DNA of 64,000 nucleotides from NCBI RefSeq assembly GCF_031085175.1, contig NZ_JAVHUY010000055.1, forward strand, positions 1 through 64,000, in the 5' to 3' direction. Shown here piece after piece: positions 49,766 through 59,500 of the stretch (its first letter is position 1; every line of letters starts with the position of its first letter). The notes beneath the pieces were generated by a model, which saw only the letters and a list, made by a program, of their open reading frames with translations, ran no database searches and was not told the origin of the DNA. The position numbers and the translations under genes were made by a program. Origin of the DNA: Phytohabitans maris. Its GTDB lineage: Bacteria > Actinomycetota > Actinomycetes > Mycobacteriales > Micromonosporaceae.

Positions 49766-52700
49766 ATGGCTGCTGCCCGGGTTCCGTTCGACCTCGTCAT
49801 CGCCATGACCCCATGCGGTGGCGCCGAAACCAGTCCACGCCTCGTCGCCGCGGCGCGCGCGGGTGGCGGCGTGGGGGTACTCGACCTGGCCGGCGGCGGC
49901 GACCGCGCGCTGTCGGCCCTGACCGAGGCGGCCACCGGCCCGATCGGGGTCCGCGTGCCCGCCGGCTGCGTCGCCGAGCCCTCCGATGTGGAGCGTGCCG
50001 CCGGCGGGCAGATCGAGCTCGTCGTCCTCCCGGTGGACAGCGCGTGGCCGGTGGCCGGGGCGGCCGGGCGGTTCCGCCTGCTGGTCGAGGTGACCAGCCA
50101 CGACGAGGCCCGCGCCGCCGCGGCCGCCGGAGCGCACGGGCTGATCGCCCGCGGCGCGGAGTCGGGCGGGCGGGTCAGCGAGCTGAGCGCGTTCGTGCTG
50201 GCCCAGCGGCTGCTCGCCGACGAGACGCTCGGCCTGCCGGTGTGGGTGGCCGGCGGCATCGGCCCGCGCACCGCGGCGGCCTGCGTGGTCGGCGGCGCGG
50301 CCGGCGTGGTACTCGACAGCCAGCTCGCCCTGATGCCCGAGTCCGAGCTGCCCGACGAGGCCCTCGCCGCGATCCGCCGCATGGACGGCTCCGAGACCGT
50401 CCTCATCGGAGAGCAGCGGGGGCTGAAAGTGGACGGCGACCTGCTCCCGGTCGGTACGGACGGCTGGCTGGCCTCGGTGTTCACGCGGCGATGGCGGGAC
50501 ACCCGCGCCGCGGTGCGCGGCATCCGGGCGGCGATCCTGGACGCGCTCGACGGCGATGCGGCCGGCCGTACGCTGGCGCCGGACGCGCCGCTGGCCCAGG
50601 CCCTCGGCATCCGGATACCGGTGGCCCAGGGCCCGATGACCCGGGTCAGCGACGAGGCCCCGTTCGCCGCGGCGGTCGCGGCCGACGGCGCCCTCCCGTT
50701 CGTCGCGCTCGCCCTGGCCGACGCGGAGCAGTCCCGCCGCATGCTGACCGAAGCGGCCGCCGCGCTGGGCGAGGCGCCGTGGGGCGTGGGCGTGCTCGGG
50801 TTCGCCCCGGAGGAGCTGCGGGCCGCGCAGATCGAGGTGATCAGGGAGGTACGGCCGCGCTGCGTCATCATCGCCGGTGGCCGCCCGGCCCAGGCCAAGG
50901 CGCTGGAGGCCGAGGGGATCGCCGCGTTCCTGCACGTGCCCTCCCCCGTGCTGCTCAAGCAGTTCCTGCGGGCCGGCGCGCGCCGGTTCGTCTTCGAGGG
51001 CGCCGAGTGCGGCGGGCATGTCGGGCCGCGCACCAGCTTTCCGCTCTGGGAGGCCCAGTTGGCCGTCCTGGAGGAGTTCCTCGACGAGCATCCGGCCGAG
51101 GCCGGCGCGGTGCAGGTCTTCTTCGCCGGCGGCATCCACGACGCCCGGTCGGCCGCGATGGTGGCCGCGCTGGCCGCGCCGCTGACCCGGCGGGGCGTGC
51201 GGATCGGCGTCCTGATGGGCACCGCGTACCTGTTCACCCGCGAGGCGGTCGACTGTGGAGCGGTCCGGCCGCTGTTCCAGCGCGCGGCGCTGGAGGCCAC
51301 CGGCACGGCGCTGCTGGAGACCGCGCCGGGGCACGCCACGCGCTGCGTGCACAGCCCGTTCGTCGACGACTTCCACCGGCTGCGCACCGAACTGGAGGCC
51401 GCCGGCGTGGAGAGCCGGCAGATGTGGGAGCACCTGGAGACGCTCAACGTCGGCCGGCTGCGCATCGCGAGCAAGGGGCTGCGCCGCGAGGGCGACCGGA
51501 TCGTGGCCGTGGACGAGGCGGTGCAGCACACCGAGGGCCTGTTCATGGCCGGCCAGGTGGCGGTGCTCCGTACGGAGCGGACGACCGTCGCCGACCTGCA
51601 CCGCGGCGTCACCGCGGCGGCGGCGGACTTTCACCGGGCCAGGGTCGCGGCCCTGCGGGACGAGCTGGCGCTCGACGAACCGGCCGGCCAGCCGCCGTCC
51701 CCATTGGACATCGCGATCGTCGGCATGTCCTGCGTCTTCCCCGGCTCGCCGGACCTGGCCGCGTTCTGGCGGACGATCCTCGACGGCCGGGACACGATCA
51801 CCGAGGTACCGGCCGACCGGTGGGACGTCGAGCACTACTACGCCCCCGAGGTCGGCCCCGGCCAGACCGGCCGGATCAGCGTCTCCAAGTGGGGCGGCTT
51901 CATCGACCCGGTGCCGTTCGACGCGATCCGGTACGGCATCCCGCCCGCCGCGCTGGCCAGCATCGACCCGACCCAGCTGCTCGCCCTGGAGCTGTCGCAC
52001 CGGGCGCTGGTCGACGCCGGATATCCGTACGACGCCCCGGGCGCCGACCACTCGCGCACCGGCGTGATATTCGGCGCCGAGGCGGGCAGCGACATGGCGA
52101 ACGCGCAGACGCTGCGCACCATGCTCCCCGCGTACCTCGGTGAGGTGCCGGCCGGGCTGGAGGAGCAGCTGCCGCGGGTCACCGAGGACTCGTTCCCCGG
52201 GATCCTGGCCAACGTCATCGCCGGCCGGGTCGCCAACCGGCTCGACCTGGGCGGGCCGAACTTCACTGTGGACGCCGCCTGCGCCTCCTCCCTCGCCGCG
52301 CTGGACGCGGCGTGCAAGGAGCTGGCCACCGGCGGCAGCGACCTGATGATCTGCGGCGGCGCCGACCTGCACAACGGCATCAACGACTACCTGATGTTCA
52401 CCTCGGCGCACGCGCTGTCGCCGACCGGGCGCTGCCGCACCTTCGACAGCACCGGCGACGGCATCGCGCTCGGCGAGGGCGTCGCCTGCCTGGTGCTCAA
52501 GCGGCTGGCCGACGCCGAGCGCGACGGCGACCGGATCTACGCGGTGGTCAAGGGGGTCGGCGCCTCCAGCGACGGCCGCGCGCTCGGCCTGACCGCACCG
52601 CGCCCCGCCGGGCAGCGCCGCGCGCTCGACCGGGCGTACCACCACAGTGGCGTCTCCCCCCGCGACGTGGAGCTGGTCGAGGCGCACGGCACCGGCACGG

Positions 52701-55700
52701 TCGTCGGCGACCGCACCGAGCTGGAGACGCTGACCACGATGTTCCAGGAGGCCGGCGCCGAGCCCGGCGGCTGCGTACTGGGGTCGGTGAAGTCGCAGAT
52801 CGGGCACACCAAGTGCGCCGCCGGGCTGGCCGGCGTGATCAAGACGGTGCTGGCGCTGCACACCGGCGTCAAGCCGCCGACCAGCAACCTGAGCCGCCCC
52901 AACCCGGCATGGGACCCCGAGCGCAGCCCGTTCGTCTTCCACACCGCGCCCCGCCCCTGGCTCACCCCACACGAGCGGCGGTACGCCGGGGTGAGCGCGT
53001 TCGGCTTCGGCGGCACCAACTACCACGTCGTCCTGGCCGCGCACCCGGGCGCGCCGCAGCCTCGGCACGCGCGCGACGAATGGCCGGCCGAGCTGTTCTG
53101 CTTCCGCGGCGCCGACCGCGACACCGCGTACCGCGCGGTCGAAAAGCTCGTCCAGCTCGCCGAGGGCCGGACGCGGCGGCTGCGCGACCTGGCCGCGGCG
53201 CTCGCCCGCGAGTCGGACCCGCGCGGCGGGCCGGTACAGGTGGCGGTCGTCGCGCGGGACGTCGACGAGCTGCTGCGGCTGCTGCGGCGGGCGCTGGCCG
53301 GCGAGCACGCGCCTGGAGACGGGCTGGTGCAGCCGCCGTCGCCGGCCGGGGGCAAGGTGGCGTTCCTCTTTCCCGGGCAGGGCAGCCAGCGGCCCGGCTC
53401 GCTCGCCGAGCTGTTCGTGGCGTTCCCCGACCTGCGCCGCTACCTCCACCTTGGACAGTGGTGGGCCGGCACGCTCTTCCCGCCCTCCGCGTTCGACCCC
53501 GAGGCGGCCCGCGCGCAGGAGGATCGGGTACGCGACACCCGGGTCGCCCAGCCGGTGCTGGGCATCGGCGGCCTCGCCGTCGACCACCTGCTGCGCCGCC
53601 TCGGCGTACGGCCGGACATGGCGGGCGGGCACAGCTACGGCGAGCTGGTGGCGCTCTGCGTCGCCGGCGCGTACGACCCGGCGGCCCTGCTCGCCCTCAG
53701 CCGGGACCGCGCCGCCTCGATCCTCGCCGCTGCCGGCGACGACCCGGGCACGATGGCCGCCGTCGCCGCCGCGCCCGCCCAGGTGCACGAGGTGATCGCC
53801 ACAGCCGGCCTCACCGGCGACGTCGTCCTGGCCAACCACAACGGACCGGCGCAGGTGGTGATCTCCGGCCCCACACCGGCGGTACGGTCGGCGACCGCCG
53901 CGCTGAAGGCGGCCGGGCTCTCCGCCCGCGCCATCCCGGTCGCGTGCGCCTTCCACAGCCCGGTCGTGGCCGCCGGCGGGGAGCGCTTCGCCGTCGCGCT
54001 CGCCGGCCAGCCGGTGGCCGCGCCCCGGATCCCGGTGTGGGCCAACCGGACCGCTGCGCCGTACCCGGCCGGCGCCGACGCGGTCCGGGCCGAGCTCGCC
54101 GCCCAGATCGGCGCGCCGGTGCGCTTCGTGGAGCAGATCGAGGCCATGTACGCGAGCGGCGCGCGGGTCTTCGTGGAAGCCGGCCCGGGCGGCGTGCTGA
54201 CCAAGCTGGTCCGCGCGGTGCTCGGTGACCGGCCGCACCTCGCGGTGGCCTGCGACGGCCAGGCCGGCGAGGGCCTGCGCGCCTTCCTCACCGCGATCGC
54301 CGAGCTCGCCTGCGCCGGGGTACCGGTCCGGCCCGGCTGGCTGTTCCACGGCAGGACCCCGGCGGAAAGCGGGAGCGCCGAGCCCGCTGACCGCCCGATG
54401 TGGACGGTCGACGGTCAGCTCGTCCGGGACAGCAACGGGGACAGCCTGCGTGGCGGCATGGCGCCCCCTCGACGCATCAAGGAGTTGTCGATGAACGGGT
54501 CCAACGGATCCACCGGCCGGGACAGCCGGGACGAGCTGCTGAGCGATTTCCTGCGCACCAGCCGGGAGATGATCGCGTCCCAGCGCGACGTCCTGCTCGC
54601 GTACCTCGGCGGGGGCGGGCAGCTCGTCTGGCAGCCCGCCCCGGTGCCGGCGCCGGCCGCGATTCCCGCGGCGGTCGCTACGCTGGAGCCGGAGCCGGAG
54701 CCGGCCGCCCCGCCCGTCCAGGCCGTAACGCCGGCGGCGGCCGTCGAGCCGGCACCGGCCACACTGGACTTCCAGGGCTCGGTGCTGGCGGTGATCAGCG
54801 AGCGGACCGGCTATCCGGTGGACCTGATCGAGCTCGACCTGGACCTGGAGGCCGACCTGAGCGTCGACTCCATCAAGCGGGCCGAGGTGGCCGGCGAGGT
54901 GGCCGCCCGGCTAGGACTCTCCACCGAGGGCGACGAGTCCGAACTGGAGGATCTGGTCAAGGCCCGCACGGTACGCGCGATGGTCGCCTGGCTCATCGAG
55001 AAGGTCGCCGGCGCCGGCGCCGGCGCTGCGGGCGGTACGGGCGTCGCGGCGTTATCGGCTGGGCCGGACGCGACCGGCCCGCCGTCCGGGTCCGCCGGCG
55101 TCCCGCCCAAGCGCCTGGTGACCACGCTGGTGCCGCTCGGCGAACCGGCGGACCAGCCGGCCGGCCCGCTCGCCGGCGCGACGTTCGCCGTCGCCGCCGA
55201 GCCGGAGCAGGTGCGTGCCATGGCCGATCTGCTCGCCGCGCACGGCGCCACGGTGCGGGCGGCGGATCCCGGCGACGAGGCGGCCGTCGACGGCGCGGAC
55301 GGGCTGCTCCTGCTCGGCGAGGCGGCCGCGCTGCCCGGATCGTTCCCACTGGTCAAGCGGGCCCTCGCCGGCGGCGTCCGCTGGCTGCTCGCGGCCACCG
55401 GCGCCACCGGCGGCGACGGCTTGCGCGGCCTGTTCCGCACCGCCGCGCGCGAGTATCCACAGTGCACCGCCCGGCTGCTGGTGGCCGACGGCGACCCGCC
55501 CGGCGCGCTTGTCGAGGAGCTGCTGAGCGGCGGCGACGCGCCGGTCGTCCTCCGCGCGGACGGCGGCCGGTACGGGTACGACCTCGTGCCGCGGGCCCTC
55601 GGCGCGCTCGCGGCCGGCGGCGCCGGGCCGGCCGGCGACGGCGTGGCGGAGGCTCAGGCGATCGGGCTCGACCGCGACTCCGTCCTGGTCATGTTCGGCG

Positions 55701-56512
55701 GTGCGCGGGGCATCACGCCGTGGTGCGCCCGCGCGCTCGCCGCCGCCAGCGGCTGCCGCCTCGAGCTGGTCGGCCGTACCCCGCTGCCGAGCGGCCCGCA
55801 GAGTCCGGAGCTGGCCGGTGTGGACGGTGCCGAGCTGCGCGCGGCGCTGGCCCGGCAAGGGCTGCGCGCACCCGCCGAGATCGAGCGTGCCGCCCGCGCC
55901 GTCCTGGCCGGGCGGGAGGTCGAGGCGACCCTCCACGAGCTGCGCGAGCTCGGCGCCGAGGCGCGGTACCACGCGCTGGACGTGCGCGACGAGGAGGCGG
56001 TGCGTCGCCTGCTCAAGACGCTCCACGCCGAGCACGGCCGGGTCGACGGGCTGGTGTACGCGGCCGGCGTCATCGAAGACAAGCTGATCGCCGACAAGAC
56101 CCCGGAGTCGTTCGCGCGGGTCTTCGGCACCAAAGTGGAGGGTGCCCGGGCGGTGCTCGGTGCGCTCGACGGCCTCTCCCCCGCCCCGCGGTTCGTGGTG
56201 CTGTTCGGCAGCATCGCCGCCGCGTACGGCAACCGGGGCCAGAGCGACTACGCGGCCGCCAACGACGCGCTCGACATGCTCGGCGCGCGCTGGGCGGCGG
56301 ACACCGGCAACCGCTGCCTCACCGTCCACTGGGGACCGTGGGCGCCCGGGCCCGGCCACGGTGGGATGGTCACCGCCGAGCTGGGCAAGGAGTACGCCCG
56401 CCGCGGCATCGACCTGATCGACCCCGAGGAGGGCGCGCTCTGCCTGCTGCGCGAGCTGGCCTGGGGTGACCCGACCACCACGTCGGTGGTCTACACGGCG
56501 TCGGGGTGGTGA
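49766..56512 (+). CDS. Iterative PUFA-synthase-like polyketide synthase: PfaD-like barrels-KS-AT-ACP-KR
   Basis: This is a 2248-residue megasynthase. Residues 1-220 and about 270-640 are two flavin-dependent nitronate-monooxygenase/PfaD-like barrels; the second keeps AECGGHVGPR and resembles the enoyl reductase of PUFA synthases. Then come a ketosynthase (about 645-1085; Cys839 in VDAACASS, His in EAHGTGT and KSQIGHTK), an acyltransferase (about 1195-1500; Ser1290 in GGHSYGEL), one ACP (about 1680-1765; Ser1702 in DLSVDSIKR, PUFA style) and a ketoreductase (about 1970-2190; Ser2149, Tyr2162). The ATG has GAGG five bases upstream. It likely builds a fatty acyl or polyketide chain with the next protein. 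A second ribosome site and ATG lie inside at 54479-54493. Confidence 0.9.
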   Translation: MAAARVPFDLVIAMTPCGGAETSPRLVAAARAGGGVGVLDLAGGGDRALSALTEAATGPIGVRVPAGCVAEPSDVERAAGGQIELVVLPVDSAWPVAGAAGRFRLLVEVTSHDEARAAAAAGAHGLIARGAESGGRVSELSAFVLAQRLLADETLGLPVWVAGGIGPRTAAACVVGGAAGVVLDSQLALMPESELPDEALAAIRRMDGSETVLIGEQRGLKVDGDLLPVGTDGWLASVFTRRWRDTRAAVRGIRAAILDALDGDAAGRTLAPDAPLAQALGIRIPVAQGPMTRVSDEAPFAAAVAADGALPFVALALADAEQSRRMLTEAAAALGEAPWGVGVLGFAPEELRAAQIEVIREVRPRCVIIAGGRPAQAKALEAEGIAAFLHVPSPVLLKQFLRAGARRFVFEGAECGGHVGPRTSFPLWEAQLAVLEEFLDEHPAEAGAVQVFFAGGIHDARSAAMVAALAAPLTRRGVRIGVLMGTAYLFTREAVDCGAVRPLFQRAALEATGTALLETAPGHATRCVHSPFVDDFHRLRTELEAAGVESRQMWEHLETLNVGRLRIASKGLRREGDRIVAVDEAVQHTEGLFMAGQVAVLRTERTTVADLHRGVTAAAADFHRARVAALRDELALDEPAGQPPSPLDIAIVGMSCVFPGSPDLAAFWRTILDGRDTITEVPADRWDVEHYYAPEVGPGQTGRISVSKWGGFIDPVPFDAIRYGIPPAALASIDPTQLLALELSHRALVDAGYPYDAPGADHSRTGVIFGAEAGSDMANAQTLRTMLPAYLGEVPAGLEEQLPRVTEDSFPGILANVIAGRVANRLDLGGPNFTVDAACASSLAALDAACKELATGGSDLMICGGADLHNGINDYLMFTSAHALSPTGRCRTFDSTGDGIALGEGVACLVLKRLADAERDGDRIYAVVKGVGASSDGRALGLTAPRPAGQRRALDRAYHHSGVSPRDVELVEAHGTGTVVGDRTELETLTTMFQEAGAEPGGCVLGSVKSQIGHTKCAAGLAGVIKTVLALHTGVKPPTSNLSRPNPAWDPERSPFVFHTAPRPWLTPHERRYAGVSAFGFGGTNYHVVLAAHPGAPQPRHARDEWPAELFCFRGADRDTAYRAVEKLVQLAEGRTRRLRDLAAALARESDPRGGPVQVAVVARDVDELLRLLRRALAGEHAPGDGLVQPPSPAGGKVAFLFPGQGSQRPGSLAELFVAFPDLRRYLHLGQWWAGTLFPPSAFDPEAARAQEDRVRDTRVAQPVLGIGGLAVDHLLRRLGVRPDMAGGHSYGELVALCVAGAYDPAALLALSRDRAASILAAAGDDPGTMAAVAAAPAQVHEVIATAGLTGDVVLANHNGPAQVVISGPTPAVRSATAALKAAGLSARAIPVACAFHSPVVAAGGERFAVALAGQPVAAPRIPVWANRTAAPYPAGADAVRAELAAQIGAPVRFVEQIEAMYASGARVFVEAGPGGVLTKLVRAVLGDRPHLAVACDGQAGEGLRAFLTAIAELACAGVPVRPGWLFHGRTPAESGSAEPADRPMWTVDGQLVRDSNGDSLRGGMAPPRRIKELSMNGSNGSTGRDSRDELLSDFLRTSREMIASQRDVLLAYLGGGGQLVWQPAPVPAPAAIPAAVATLEPEPEPAAPPVQAVTPAAAVEPAPATLDFQGSVLAVISERTGYPVDLIELDLDLEADLSVDSIKRAEVAGEVAARLGLSTEGDESELEDLVKARTVRAMVAWLIEKVAGAGAGAAGGTGVAALSAGPDATGPPSGSAGVPPKRLVTTLVPLGEPADQPAGPLAGATFAVAAEPEQVRAMADLLAAHGATVRAADPGDEAAVDGADGLLLLGEAAALPGSFPLVKRALAGGVRWLLAATGATGGDGLRGLFRTAAREYPQCTARLLVADGDPPGALVEELLSGGDAPVVLRADGGRYGYDLVPRALGALAAGGAGPAGDGVAEAQAIGLDRDSVLVMFGGARGITPWCARALAAASGCRLELVGRTPLPSGPQSPELAGVDGAELRAALARQGLRAPAEIERAARAVLAGREVEATLHELRELGAEARYHALDVRDEEAVRRLLKTLHAEHGRVDGLVYAAGVIEDKLIADKTPESFARVFGTKVEGARAVLGALDGLSPAPRFVVLFGSIAAAYGNRGQSDYAAANDALDMLGARWAADTGNRCLTVHWGPWAPGPGHGGMVTAELGKEYARRGIDLIDPEEGALCLLRELAWGDPTTTSVVYTASGW

Positions 56513-56519
56513 GGCGCCG

Positions 56520-59500
56520 GTGACGGCAACGACCGGGCACCAGGTCGCCATCGTGGGGATGGCCGCGCTGATGCCCTCGGCGGGCACGCTGGAGCAGTAC
56601 TGGCGCAACCTCGTCGACGGCGTGGACGCGATCAGCGACGTGCCGCCACACCGGTGGGATCCCGCGTTCTACGAGCCGGACGAGGCACACCGGCCGGACC
56701 GGCTGTACTGCCGGCGCGGCGGGTTCGTCGACGACCTGGCCACGTTCGACCCGCTCCGGTTCGGCATCATGCCGGCCTCGGTCGGCGACGTCGAGCCCGA
56801 CCAGCTCATCGCGCTGAAGGTCGCCGCCGCGGCCATCGACGACGCCGGCGGCCCGGAGCGCATGCCGGCCGGTGACCGGGTGGGTGTCATCCTCGGCCGG
56901 GGCGGCACGCTCAGCCCCGCCCAGGCGCGGTACGCCACCCGGGTGCGGGTACCCACCCAGCTCGTCCAGGTGCTGCGGGAGGTGCTGCCGGACGTCGACC
57001 CGGACCGGATCGACCTGGTGCGGCGCCGGTTCGAGGAGCGGCTCGGCCGGCACCAGCCGGAGGGCACGATCGGCATCGTCCCCAACCTGGCCGCCTCCCG
57101 GATCGCGAACCGGCTCAACCTGCGCGGCCCCGCGTACACAGTGGACGGCGCCTGCGCCTCCTCGCTGCTGGCCGTGGACCAGGCGATCGCGGAGCTGAAC
57201 GGCGGGCGGCTGGACGCGGTGCTCGCCGGCGGCGTCCACCACACCCACGACATCAGCTTCTGGTCGGTCTTCAGCCAGCTCGGCGCGCTGTCCCGGCGCG
57301 GCGAGATCCGCCCGTTCGACGCGGGCGCGGACGGGCTGCTCATCGGCGAGGGTACCGGCATCGTGGTGCTCAAGCGCCTGGCTGACGCGGCGCGCGACGG
57401 CGACCGGGTCTACGCCGTGATCCGCGGCAGCGGCACGTCCAGCGACGGGCGCGCGGCGAGCATGTTCAACCCGGCCACGGCCGGCCAGGTGCTGGCGATC
57501 CGGCGGGCCTGGGCCGCGGCCGGGCTGGACCCCACCGCGCCCGACGCGCTCGGCCTGCTGGAGGCGCACGGCACCGCGACACCCACCGGCGACGCCGCCG
57601 AGCTCACCACGGTGGCCGAGGTCTTCGGACCGCACCGGGGAGACGCCCGTCCGGTGATCGGCTCGGTGAAGTCGATGATCGGGCACACCATGCCGGCCGC
57701 CGGCGCCGCCGGCCTCATCAAGGCCGCCCTCGCCGTCCACCACGGGGTACTGCTGCCCACCCTGCACTGCGACGCGCCGCGCCCGGAGCTCGCGCAGACC
57801 CGGTTCGCGCCGATCCCCTCGGCCCAGCCGTGGGAGTCCGACGGGCCGCGCCGGGCCGGCGTCAACGCGTTCGGCTTCGGCGGCATCAACGCGCACCTCG
57901 TGCTCGAACAGGCACCGGACACAGTGGACGCCTACACGGCCGGTCCCGGCGTACCCACCCGGGCGGTCGCGGTCGACCAGCCGGACGAGGTGCTCTGGCT
58001 GGCCGCACCCGACCCGGCGGCCCTGGCCCGGCTGCTCGACGGCGACGGCGCGGCGGTACGCGCGGCCGGAATCGCGGGAAACGGCGCGGCGGGCACCGCC
58101 GGAGGGTGCCGGCTCGGCGTGGTCGGTCCCGACGAGCGGCGGCTGGCCGTGGCCCGGCGCGCGGTCGCCGCCGGTGCCCCCTGGCGGGGCGCCCGGGACG
58201 TCTGGTTCAGCCCGCGGCCCCTGCTCGCCGGTCCCGCGGCGGGCCGGCTGGCGTTCGTCTTCCCCGGCCTGGAAACCGAGTTCGAGCCGCGGACCCGGGA
58301 CGTCGCCGCCCGCTTCCGGCTCGCCGACCGGGACTGGACGGCGATGGACCTGGGCCGGCACGGCGCCGGCGTCATCGAGGTGGGCAAGCTGCTCGACCAA
58401 GCGCTCGGCCACCTCGGCGTACGCCCGGACGCGGTCGCCGGCTACAGCCTCGGCGAGTGGGCCGCGGCGGCCACCACCGGGCAGGTCAGCGCGTCCTCGA
58501 TGGACGAGTTCCTGACACTGTTCGACGCGGCCTCGGTGGAGGTCTCCGGCTACGCGTTCGCGGTGGCCGGCGCGCCCGCGCAGCGGATCACGCCGCTGCT
58601 CGACGAGTACCCCGGCGTGGTGCTCTCGCACGACAACACGCCGTCGCAGTGCGTGGTCAACGGGCCGGAGTCCGAAGTAGACCGACTCGTCCAGGCCCTG
58701 CGGGCGCGGAACGTGCTCTGCCAGAAGCTGCCGTTCCGCTCGGCGTTCCACACGCCGCGGTTCGCCACCGGACTGCGGGCGATCGGCGACGCGCTGCGCC
58801 GCTCCGAGGTGCGCCCGCCACGGGTACCGGTCTGGTCGGCCACCGTCGCGGCGCCGTTCCCGACCGAGCCGGAGCGGGTACAGGAGCTGTTCGTGCGGCA
58901 CATGCTGGAACCGGTCCGGTTCCGCGCGCTCGTCACCGCGATGTACGACGCGGGTGTGCGGGTCTTCCTCCAGGTCGGCACCGGGCAGCTGGCCTCGCTG
59001 ATCGGCGACAACCTGCGCGGGCGCGACCACCTCGCGATGCCGGTCAACGTGCCGCACCGCGCCGGCCTCAACCAGCTGCGCCGGGTCGCCACCGCCCTGT
59101 GGGTCGAGGGCGGCACGCCGGACCTCGCCGCGCTCGACCCGGCACCAGCCACCGCCCGCCCGGCCCGGAAGGGCCCGGTGGTCAAGCTCGACCTCGGCGG
59201 CTCGCTGGTCAGCCTCGGCGACGGCGCCGGCGACCTGCTCGGGCACGACAGCCCACCCGTACCGGCGGCCCCGCGCCGCCCCGAGCCAGTGCCCGGTGCA
59301 GCGCTGTCCACGTTGGACCGGCTGGCCGGGCAGTCGAGCGCCGCCGCCGAGCTCGCCGCCCTGCTGCGCGACACGGCCGGCAGCGCGGTCACGGTCCTGC
59401 AGGCCGCGGCGCGCCCACCGGCCGCTCCGGTGCGGCCCGCGCCCCGACCGCCGGCGCCGCCCCAGCCGTACCGGACGGTGCTGCGGGCCAGCCTGGAGAC

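Noticed and set aside
49673-54349. A 1558-codon open frame antisense to the first synthase
   Set aside because: Its translation is Arg/Gly/Ala-rich with no domain, and it is the mirror of codon positions in a GC-rich gene with clear KS, AT and flavin motifs on the plus strand.
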